Shown here: positions 55,690-64,000 of the stretch, in pieces | Layout: each line of letters begins with the position of its first letter | How positions within the stretch are numbered: position 1 is the first letter of the stretch | Notes under the pieces: generated by a model | Databases searched by the model: none | Told to the model about the DNA's origin: nothing | Seen by the model: only the letters and a program-made list of their open reading frames with translations | Origin: Stomoxys calcitrans | Lineage: Eukaryota > Arthropoda > Insecta > Diptera > Muscidae | Length of the DNA: 64,000 nt | Assembly (NCBI RefSeq): GCF_963082655.1 | Contig: NC_081552.1 | Location: 67,129,465-67,193,464, forward strand | Direction of reading: 5' to 3' | Made by a program: the position numbers and the translations under genes

Positions 55690-55868
55690 AAATTTGCTTA
55701 AGAATATCAACATTAAAGAACCGGGTCAAACTTCTCACAAATCAATTAGTGCTGCAGTTTAAGCTTATCATTGAGCCTCCTTTTTATAGCCGAGTCCGAA
55801 CGGCGTGGCTCAGGTCGACACCTTTTTGGGGAGATGTTTTTACATGGCGTAGTACTTCACAAATGTCA
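55690..55868 (-). mobile_element. SINE interrupted by a second SINE
   Basis: TATAGCCGAGTCCGAACGG, ACACCTTTTTGGGGAGATG and GCGTAGTACTTCACAAATGT are the reversed body. The sequence resumes after the nested copy at 56156 (TATCATTAGGAGGGTATAAC). Confidence 0.7.
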
Positions 55869-55876
55869 CTATCATT

Positions 55877-56155
55877 GCAAATTGCAAATTTTCACATACC
55901 AATGAGTGCAGTCCGATTCAAGCTTAAGCTCAATGATAAGGGGTCTCTTTTTTATAGCCGAATCCGAACGGCATGTCACTGCGAGACACCTCTTTGGAGA
56001 GAAATTTTACATGGTATAGTACCTCACAAATGTTGCCAGCATTAGGAGGGGAAAACCACCGCTGAAAATTTTTTTCTGATGGTCTCGCCAGGATTCGAAC
56101 CCAGCCGTTCAGCGTCATAGGCGGACATGCTAACCTCTACGCTACGGTGGCCTCG
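55877..56155 (-). mobile_element. tRNA-derived SINE, full length
   Basis: On the minus strand it begins with a tRNA-like head: box A TAGCGTAGAGG (56144-56134) and box B GGTTCGAATCC (56101-56091), the RNA polymerase III internal promoter. The body contains TACCATGTAAAATTTCTC, GAGGTGTCTCGC and CGGATTCGGCTATAAAAAAG. The tail is TTTGCAATTTGCAATG. It is flanked by an 8-bp duplication CTATCATT (55869-55876 and 56156-56163), which lies inside an older SINE. The clean duplication suggests a fairly recent, LINE-driven insertion. Fragments of the family occur at 7515, 28455 and 37726. A free tRNA is unlikely because there is no acceptor-stem pairing and a SINE body follows. Confidence 0.85.
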
Positions 56156-56189
56156 CTATCATTAGGAGGGTATAACCACAGCTGAAATT

Positions 56190-58066
56190 GTTTTTATACC
56201 AAATATATCCATTTGCAACACAACGAAATATCCGTTAACGACCCTATAAAGTATATATATTCGTGATCGTCGTAAAAATCTATGATGATCTAGCCATGTC
56301 CGTCAGTCTGTCTATTGAAATCACGTTAAAGTCTTTTAAAATAGAGATATTGATTGAGAACTTTCCACAGATTATTTTTTCGTCCATAGGCAGGTTAAGT
56401 TCGAAGATGGGCTATATAGAACTATTTATATCTTGATATAGCCCCCCTATAGACCTATCTCCCGATTTAAGGTCATAGGTCCATTAAAGCCACATTTATT
56501 ATCCGATTTTGCAGAAATTTGGAACAGTGAGTTATGCTAGGCCTCTTTGTTTAATGTGGCCCAGACCCGTCAATATTTGGATATAGCTACCATAGACGCT
56601 GAAATTTGGAGCAGTGGGTTATGCTAGCCCCTCGATATCTTTGTTTAATGTGACCCAGATAGATCCAGATCTGGATAAAGCTGCCATATAAACCGATCTC
56701 TCGATTTAAGGTCTTGGGCCCATAAAAAACTCATTTAATGTCCGATTTCGCTGAAATGTGGGTAAGTGAGTTGTGTTAGGCCAGTCGACATCTATGCATT
56801 ATTTGCTAGATCGGTCCAGATTTACATATAACTGCCATATAGACCGATCTCTCGATTTAAGGTTTTGGGCGCATTTACTGTCCGCTGACATTTGAGACAG
56901 TTAGTTTGTTTAATGCGGCCCAGATCGGTTAAGATTTGGATATAGCTGCCATGTAGATCGAGCTAGCGATTTAATGTTTCGGGCCCATAAAAACTAATTT
57001 ATTGCCCGATTTTGCTGAAACGTGGGTCAGTAAGTTGTAATAGGCCCCTCGACCTCCATGAGTTATTTGACCTAGATCCGTCCAGATTTACATATAACTG
57101 CCATATCGATCTATCGATTTAAGGTTTTGGGCGCATAAAAGGTGCATACATTGTCCGATTTCGCCGAAAATTGGGACAGTGAGTAATGCTACGTCCCTCG
57201 ACATATTTGTTTAATGTGGCTCAGTTTAGTCCAGATTTGGGTATAGCTACCACATATACCTATCTCTAGTTTTAAGGTCTTGGGTCCATAAAAAACTCTT
57301 TTATTGTCCGATTTCGCTGAATTTTGGGACAGTAAGTTATGCTAGGCTTCCCGACATCTCTGAAAAATTCGGCCCAGATCGGTCCAAGTGTAGATATAGC
57401 TGCCATATATACCGATCTCTCGATTTAAAGTCTTGGGCATATAAAAACGCATTTATTGTTCAGTTTCGATGAAATTTTGGACAGTGGGTGATGTTAGGCC
57501 TTTCAACATCCTTGCTAAATTTGGACCAGATCAGTCCAGATTTGGATATAGCTGCCATATATACCGATCTCCCGATTTAATCTCTTGGGCACATAATAGG
57601 CGCATTTATTTACGATTTCACAGAAATTTTAAATAGCAACTTGTGCTCCTCAACATCTCTGTTCAATACCACCCGGAGAGATTCAAACTTGTATAAAGCT
57701 GCCCATAAAAGGTGAATTTGTTAACGGATTTCGCGGAAATAAAGCCCTTCGACTGTCGTACCTAGTATGGTTAAGATCTGTCTATATTTCGATATAGCTG
57801 TCATATAGACCTCTATCTTGATTTAAGGTCTTGGGAACGAAACAGGCGAATTTATTGTCCGATTTCGTTGAATTTTGGTATATCCAGTTGAGGGAGGACG
57901 AGGGATGCCCCTCCACATCCCTTTTTCAATATGACCCAGATCGGTCAACATTTCGATGTAGCGTATTTAATATAGTTTAGATCGGTCTATATTTGGATAT
58001 AGCTGGCATATACATATACCTTACTCCCGATTTAAGTTCTTAGGCCCATAAAAGGTGAATCTTTTA
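56190..58066 (+). mobile_element. DINE-like Helentron, family B, diverged, 3' end missing
   Basis: TTTTTATACCAAATATATCC (damaged end), the core, CCGTCAGTCTGTC and about eleven diverged monomers (GCCATATAGACCGATCTCTC). It is joined near 58070 to family A sequence (AATCAGGCTAACTTTCGAAG). Confidence 0.75.
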
Positions 58067-58167
58067 ACCGTCGAAATCAGGCTAACTTTCGAAGGAATAA
58101 AGCTAGACGCATGAAATTTTGCGCAAATAGTTCCTATTGGTGTAGGTCGGTTGGGATTGTAAATGGG

Positions 58168-59090
58168 TAGAGATGGGCGATGGGTAAATACCCAAGAGGT
58201 ATTTAACCGGTAAATTCACTCATTTTTCATTTGCCCATTTATACCCAAAAGCTGGGTATTTATAGTTTTTCAGATATCTTGGGTATAAAAATATTTTCCA
58301 AAAAACTGTTGATGATTTCGTATTCTTTGTATATAAAACTAACCTTCTCATCTCATTAAGACTTAAAGTCTTGAGGCAATAAATTGACTTGATCGGACTA
58401 TATTTAGATATAGCTGCCCCATAGACCGATCGTCCGATCTCCCGATATAGGGTATTAAGGCCATAAAAGATCAATTTTTATCCGAATTCGATGAAAACAG
58501 CTGCCATACAGACCGATCTTCCTATATAGAATATTGAGTTCATAAGAGGACCATTTCTCATCCGATTTCGATGAAATTTAGCAAAGTGAGTTTCAATAAA
58601 CATCTACACCTTTTTGTTGGATATCGTGGTCCGATCTGAACCACATTTGACAGGAATGCGTAGGGATCTACCAGAACTCACTATGCCCAATCGAATCGAA
58701 TTCGGGTAATAAATGGATCATTTATGGCCTTAATACCCTTATGGGGAAATCAGGCGGTCGGTCTATAGGGAAGCTATATCCAAATATAGTCCGATCTGGA
58801 CCACACTTCACAGAAAGGGGTCTACCATAACTCACAGTACCGAATTTCATCGAAATCAGATGATAAATGACCAATTAATTGGCTCAAGACTTTAAGTCTG
58901 GAAATCAGTCTATAAAGCGGCTATATATAACAAAATTCCGATATTATGAGATCAGAAGGTCAGGTTTATGTACAAAGAATACGAAATCAAAAATTCTGCA
59001 AAATTATAAATACCCCAAAAAGGTATTTTTTGGACATTTTCCCAATAAATACCCAAGAATTGGGTATTTACCCGGTAGAAACCAATCTCT
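58168..59090. mobile_element. Long-TIR foldback transposon carrying DINE-like monomers
   Basis: Arms of about 200 bp: AGAGATGGGCGATGGGTAAA, GAATACGAAATC (reversed) and GACTTAAAGTCTTGAG at the left; CTCAAGACTTTAAGTC, CAAAGAATACGAAATC, GGGTATTTACCCGG and CAATCTCT at the right. The AGAGATGGG end with GGGTAAATACCC resembles some hAT elements, but no clean 8-bp target duplication was found. The centre contains family B-like phrases (ATATAGCTGCC, AGACCGATC). The insertion splits a family A DINE (TTGTAAATGGG|...|AATGGTCCATATCGG). Confidence 0.6.
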
Positions 59091-59747
59091 AACAATGGTC
59101 CATATCGGTCCATGTTGATATAGATGACATCAGTACGTAGCCAGGATTTTATTTAAGGAGGACCCCACCTCACATTTTTTCAAAATCGAAAAATTACCAA
59201 AATTTTCTGTTACTGTGAAATTGGTAAAGAAACCCCAAATTTTTTGTTGAAAATTGTGCTCGCTATTGGGTGCAGGAACTGACCCATCGACGACGACATT
59301 TGGTTATAAAGCCAAAGTTAAATTTTGTTCTGCTTGCCAACACACTATATATACGCCGATCCTAATCTTTCAAATCGTGCAATCAACAACCAGTATTTTG
59401 ATACATTATCTTCGTTTGCGCTCATTTTAATTTGACCAGATTTTTATTTGTGTCGGTCAGTTGCTTCAAAATGACTTTTATTTCCATAAAATGTTCGCAA
59501 ACAAACTGAAGACATCAAACAACTTAAATTCTTAAAATTTTTCAAAAAAATATATGTTGAGAAATTTTTATGAAGAGCCATCTACGTTCTGATTAAATAA
59601 TGTCGCTAAATTCTCCTTCGAACTTTATTAAAATCGATCGATCCATTTTTGATAGAAAAGATATGCGGTACAAATTGAATCATGTCTTTATAAGTCCCAA
59701 AATTTTTCTAATATATTGCAACAAAAAATAGAAAAAGTGGTATAACA

Positions 59748-59812
59748 AACAAGTAAAAGCGTGCTAAGTTCGGCCGCGCCGAATCTTATATACCTTCCAC
59801 CAGGGACGTAGC
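59748..59812 (-). mobile_element. DINE-like Helentron, family A, 3' scrap
   Basis: CAAGTAAAAGCGTGCTAAG, TTCGGCCGCGCCGAA, TATACCTTCCACCAGGG, then unrelated CGTAGCTAGGAGGG. Confidence 0.7.
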
Positions 59813-59829
59813 TAGGAGGGCCGCCATAT

Positions 59830-59895
59830 TTTAATGAAATTTTTTCTAACGACAAAATTTCAGTGTAATATTTTTAAAGACAATACTTCATCATT
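59830..59895. repeat. AAAGACAAAATTTCA short tandem repeat, left part
   Basis: Units of about 20-27 bases with GACAAAATTTCA and AATTTTT. The same units continue at 61140-61257 on the other side of a DINE copy. Confidence 0.5.
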
Positions 59896-59896
59896 T

Positions 59897-61073
59897 TTAT
59901 ACCCTCCACCATAGGATAGGGGGTATACTAATTTCATCATTCTGTTTGTAAGTACTCGAAATATTCGTCTGAGACCCCATAAAGTATATATATATTCTTG
60001 ATCGTCGCGAAATTTTATGTCGATCTAGCCATGTCCGTCCGTCCGTCCGTCTGTGTGTCCAAAGCACGCTAACTGCCGAAGGAGTAGAGCTAGCCGCTTG
60101 AAATTTTGCACAAATACTTCTTATTAGTGTATGTCGGTTGGTATTGTAAATGGTAAATCGGTCCATGTTTTGATATAGCTGCCATATAAACCGATCTTGG
60201 GTCTTGACTTCATGAACCTCTAAAAGGCGCAAATCTTATCCGATTGGAATGAAATTTTGCACGACGTATTTTGTTATGATATCCAACAATTGTGCCAAGT
60301 ATGGTTTAAATCGGTCCATAACCTGATATAGCTGCCATATAAACCGATCTTGTGTCTTGACTTCTTGAGCCTCTAGAGTGCGTAATTCTTATCCGGAATG
60401 AAATTTTGCACGACGTATTTCGTTATGATATCCAACAATTGTGCTAAGTATGGTTCAAATCGGTTCATAACCTGATATAGCTGCCATATAAACCGATCTT
60501 GGGTATTGACTTCTTGAGCCAATTGAGGGAGGAATTCTCATCCGATTTGGCTGAAATTTTGCATGAGGTGTTTTGTTATGACTTCCAATAACTGTGCTAA
60601 GTATGGCGTAAATCAATATAGAACCTGACGTAGCTGCCGTATAAACCGATCTGGGATCTTGACTTCTTGAACCTCTAGAGGGCGCAATTCTTATCCGATT
60701 TGGCTGAAATTTTGTACAAGGGCTTGTCTCATGACCTTCAACACACGTGTCTAGTATGGTCTGAATCGATCAATAGCATGATACAGCTGCCATATAAACC
60801 TATCTCCCGATTTTGCTTCTTGAGCCCCTACAAGGCGCAATTCTTATCCGAATGAACTGAAATATTACAAAATGACTTCTACAATGTCAATCAGCATTCA
60901 TTTATGGTCCGAATCGGACTATAACTTGATATAGCTCCAATAGGATAACAGTTCTTATTCAATATTCTATGTTTGTCTAAAAAAAGATACCGCGCATAGA
61001 ACTCGACAAATGCGATCGATGGTGGAGGGTATATAAGATTCGGCCCGGCCGAACTTAGCACGCTCTTACTTGT
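59897..61073 (+). mobile_element. DINE-like Helentron, family A, complete
   Basis: TTTTTATACCCTCCACCATAG, the core, GTCCGTCCGTCCGTCTGTG and about six monomers, then GGTGGAGGGTATATAAG, TTCGGCCCGGCCGAA and CTTACTTGTTT. It is inserted within a short tandem repeat. Confidence 0.9.
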
Positions 61074-61139
61074 TTTTGCTAAAGATGACATTTTAACTGT
61101 TCAGCGTAACTTTATCTTCTGCTCGGGCCGGAATTCAAA

Positions 61140-61257
61140 ATTATTTTTTTAAAGACACAATTTCATTACAATTTTTCATTAAGACAAAATTTCAATAACA
61201 ATTTTTCAAAAAGATCGCAAACAGACATTTTTCTAAAGACTAAATTTTAATGATTTA
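61140..61257. repeat. AAAGACAAAATTTCA short tandem repeat, right part
   Basis: About five units (AAGACACAATTTCATTACAA, AAGACAAAATTTCAATAACA). It continues the tract at 59830. Confidence 0.5.
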
Positions 61258-61890
61258 TTTATATACCCACCACCGAAGGATGGGGGTATATTCATTTTGT
61301 CATTCCGTTTGCAACACATCGAAATATCCATTTCCGTCCCTACAAAGTATATATATTCTTGATCAGCGCCAAAATCTAAGACGATCTAGCCATATCCGTC
61401 CGTCTGTCTGTTGAAATCACGCTACAGTCTTTAAAAATAGAGATATTGAGCTGAAATCTTGCACAGATTCTTTGTTTTGTCCATAGGCAGGTTAAGTTCG
61501 AAGATGAGCTATATTGGACTATATCTTGATATAGCCCCCATATAGACCACATTTATTATCCGATTTTGCTGAAATTTGGTATAGTAAGTTGTGTTAGGCT
61601 CCTCGAAAATTTTCTTCAATTTGGTCCAGACCGGTCCAGATTTGGATATTTGCCATATAGACCGATCTCTCGATTTAAGGTTTTGGGCCCATAAAAGGCG
61701 CATTTATTGTCCGATTTTGCCAAAATTTGAGACAGTGGGTTGTGTTAGGCCCTTCGACATCCATCATCATTTTGGCCCAGATCGGTCAAGATTTGGATAT
61801 AGCACCGATCTCTCGATTTAAAGTTTTGAGGTCATAAAAGGAGCATTTATTGTCAGATGTCGCCGACATTTGGGAGAGTGAGTATTTTTG
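61258..61890 (+). mobile_element. DINE-like Helentron, family B, 5' part
   Basis: TATATACCCACCACCGAAGG, the core, GTCCGTCTGTCTG and about three monomers, truncated near TTTGGGAGAGTGAG. Confidence 0.8.
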
Positions 61891-61963
61891 CCTTTATACA
61901 ATAATTACGAAGTAAGCTGAACAATAATCTATAGAAAATTTTTCACTGAAATATAATTTTTAG

Positions 61964-62692
61964 AAACAAGTAAAAAGGCATTAAGTTCGGCCGGGCCGAA
62001 CTTTGGATACCCACCATCTCGGGTATATATGTAAACCACCTTTCGTCAAAACTCGGTGAAAAATGCAGACCTTATGCCCCATAGCAGCTATTTATATCGA
62101 AATATGTTTCGATTTGGACCAAATACTAATAAGTACAAGTCATTATTCAATTGTGTGTAACACAATTTTGACCTTTTTAGAAGCTATATCTAAAGATAAA
62201 CCGATCTGAATCATATACGACACGGATGTCGAAAAGCCTAACACTAAGTCACTGTGTCAAATTTCAGTGAAATCGGATTATAAATGCGCCTTTTATGGGG
62301 CCAAGACTTTAAATCGAGATATCGGTCTATATGGCAGCTATATAAAAATCTGGACCGATTTGGGCCAAGTAACAAAAATATGTCGAAGAGCCTAATGCGG
62401 ACAATAAATGCGCCTTTTATGGGCCTAAAGCTTTGAGTCGAGAGATCGGTCTATATGGCAGCTATATTCAAATCTGCATCGATCTTGGCCAAATTGAAGA
62501 ATGATGTCGAAGGGCCTAACATAACTCACTGTCACAAATTTCAACAAAATCGGATAATAAATGTGGCTATTATGGGCCTAAGATCCTAAATCAGCGGATC
62601 GGTCTATATGACAGCTATATCCAAATCTAAATCGAACGGGGCCAAATTAAAGAAGGATGTCGAAGGGACTACCACAAATCACTGTCCCAGTA
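61964..62692 (-). mobile_element. DINE-like Helentron, family B, 3' part
   Basis: CAAGTAAAAAGGCATTAAG, TTCGGCCGGGCCGAA, GATACCCACCATCTCGG and about four monomers, truncated after CACTGTCCCAG. Confidence 0.8.
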
Positions 62693-62838
62693 GTAATTGT
62701 GGTTGATTTTAAAAAGTAGTGCGAAAATATTTCATTGACTCGACCGTTAAATTTAAATTCAAATACAGTGTTTCATTTCAGTTCAACAATAAAAGCGTTA
62801 AAAATAATAAATTAACAGGAAGGCAAAAGAGAATAACA

Positions 62839-63846
62839 AACAAGTAAAAGCGTGCTAAGTTCGGCCGGCCGAATCTTATATACCCTCCACCATGGATCGC
62901 ATTTGTCGAGTTCTTTTCCCGGCATCTCTTCTTAGGCAAAAAAAGGATATAAGAAAAGATTTGCTCTGCTATTAGAGCGATATCAAGATATGGTCCGGTT
63001 TGGACCACAATTAAATTATATGTTGGAGACCTGTGTAAAACGTCAGCCAATTCGAATAAGAATTCCGCCCTTTGGGGGCTCAAGAAGTAAAATAGAGTGA
63101 TCGATTTATATGGGAGCTGTATCGGGCTATAGACCATAAAAAACACGTATGATGATGGTCATGAGAGGATTCGTCGTACAAAATTTCAGGCAAATCGGAT
63201 AATAATTGCGACCTCTAGAGGCTCAAGAAGTCAAAATCCCAGATCGGTTTATAAGGCAGCTATATCAGGTTATAAACCGATTTGAACCTTATTTGACACA
63301 GTTGTTGAAAGTAAGAATAAAATATGTCAACATTTCAACCAAATCGGATGAGAATCGCGCTCTCTAGAAGCCCAAGAACTCAAGTCCCCAGATCTGTTTA
63401 TATGACAGCTATATCAGGTTATAAACCGATTTGAACCATACTTGGCACAGTTGTTGGATATCATAACAAAATACTTCGTGCAAAAATTCATTCCAATCGG
63501 ATAAGAATTGGGACCTCTAGCGGCTCAAGAAGTCAAGACCCAAAATCGGTATATATGTCAGCTATACCAAAACATGGACCGATATAGCCCATTTACAATA
63601 CCAACCGACCTACACTTATAAGAAGTATTTGTGCAAAATTTCAAGCGGCTAACATTACTCCTTCGGAAGTTAGCGTGCTTTCGACAGACAGACAGACGGA
63701 CGGACGGACATGGCTAGATCGACATAAAATTTCGCGACGATCAAGAATATATATACTTTATGGGGTCTCAGACGAATATTTCGAGTAGTTACAAACAGAA
63801 TGACGAAATTAATGGACGCCCCATCCTATGGTGGAGGGTATAAAAA
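62839..63846 (-). mobile_element. DINE-like Helentron, family A, complete
   Basis: CAAGTAAAAGCGTGCTAAG, a shortened palindrome TTCGGCCGGCCGAA, TATACCCTCCACCATGG, about four monomers, a GACAGACAGACGGACGG run, the core and GGTGGAGGGTATAAAAA. Confidence 0.9.
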
Positions 63847-64000
63847 TAAAGAAATATAAATGAATTGATTCAGGATTGAATATTCTGGTTGTCAGAGTTT
63901 TAATAATTTAACCTTGGATATCATATCGGAAACAAGTTTAGCCATTTTAAAAGAAAAAAAATTAAAAGAACTAATGTTGCAAAATATTGATGAACTTCTT
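63847..64000. other. Window end, unassigned
   Basis: AT-rich sequence with no supported feature. Confidence 0.4.

Noticed and set aside
56085..56155. A free tRNA gene on the minus strand
   Set aside because: The A and B boxes are good, but the 5' end does not pair with the 3' side as an acceptor stem and a SINE body follows with target duplications.

Overview
The window is non-coding, repeat-saturated, AT-rich dipteran DNA, most like a calyptrate (muscid) fly such as Stomoxys or Musca. This rests on fly-type Helentron/DINE-like elements with GTCY microsatellites, Jockey and RTE-type LINE fragments, mariner and Tc1 copies, a tRNA-derived SINE and 50-60 bp introns. The species guess comes from memory of the repeats and was not searched.

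Most of the 64 kb is about 27 copies or fragments of DINE/HINE-like non-autonomous Helentrons in two related families. Both have sub-terminal inverted repeats (TATACCC(T/A)CCACC ... GGTGG(A/T)GGGTATA), a conserved 5' core ending in a (GTCY)n run, an internal tandem array with a 153-bp period, and a 3' palindrome TTCGGCCNGGCCGAA followed by ...TTTTACTTGTT. Family A has the CTCCACC ends, family B the CCACCACC ends, and several copies are A/B chimeras. Because 153 bp is 51 codons, the arrays produce many spurious periodic ORFs. Two other tandem families (C, about 131 bp; D, about 150 bp), (TA)n microsatellites, several foldback elements and nested MITEs fill much of the rest.

The most interesting locus is on the minus strand from about 16.7 kb down to 9.2 kb: a broken or mis-assembled gene encoding a Ser/Thr-rich repeat region, a C2H2 finger, a second Cys-rich knuckle, a tyrosine-recombinase-like catalytic domain and, after a TE-filled intron of about 3.8 kb, a Myb/SANT-like C-terminal exon. 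It is interrupted by three homopolymer frameshifts and one perfect 17-bp palindrome that looks like a template-switch scar. Its intron has absorbed a mariner (11 bp from the splice donor), a Tc1 copy and a Jockey fragment; another Tc1 copy lies just beyond the last exon.

Layout: 0-7 kb DINE copies, a possible solo LTR, family C and a TA microsatellite; 7-16.7 kb SINE tail, Tc1, recombinase-like gene and its TE-loaded intron; 16.8-21.2 kb DINE arrays; 21.2-21.6 kb the 5' end of a probable host gene with a 53-bp intron; 21.6-25.6 kb a nested MITE cluster; 25.6-26.8 kb unique DNA and a Jockey 3' end; 26.9-33 kb families C and D, DINE and a long TA run; 33-47 kb DINE, family C, mariner and LINE remnants; 48.5-50.2 kb an RTE-like reverse transcriptase; 51-52.6 kb a deleted Jockey-type LINE; 52.6-64 kb DINE copies, nested SINEs and a long-TIR element. 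No rRNA, functional tRNA, CRISPR or bacterial-type feature was seen.
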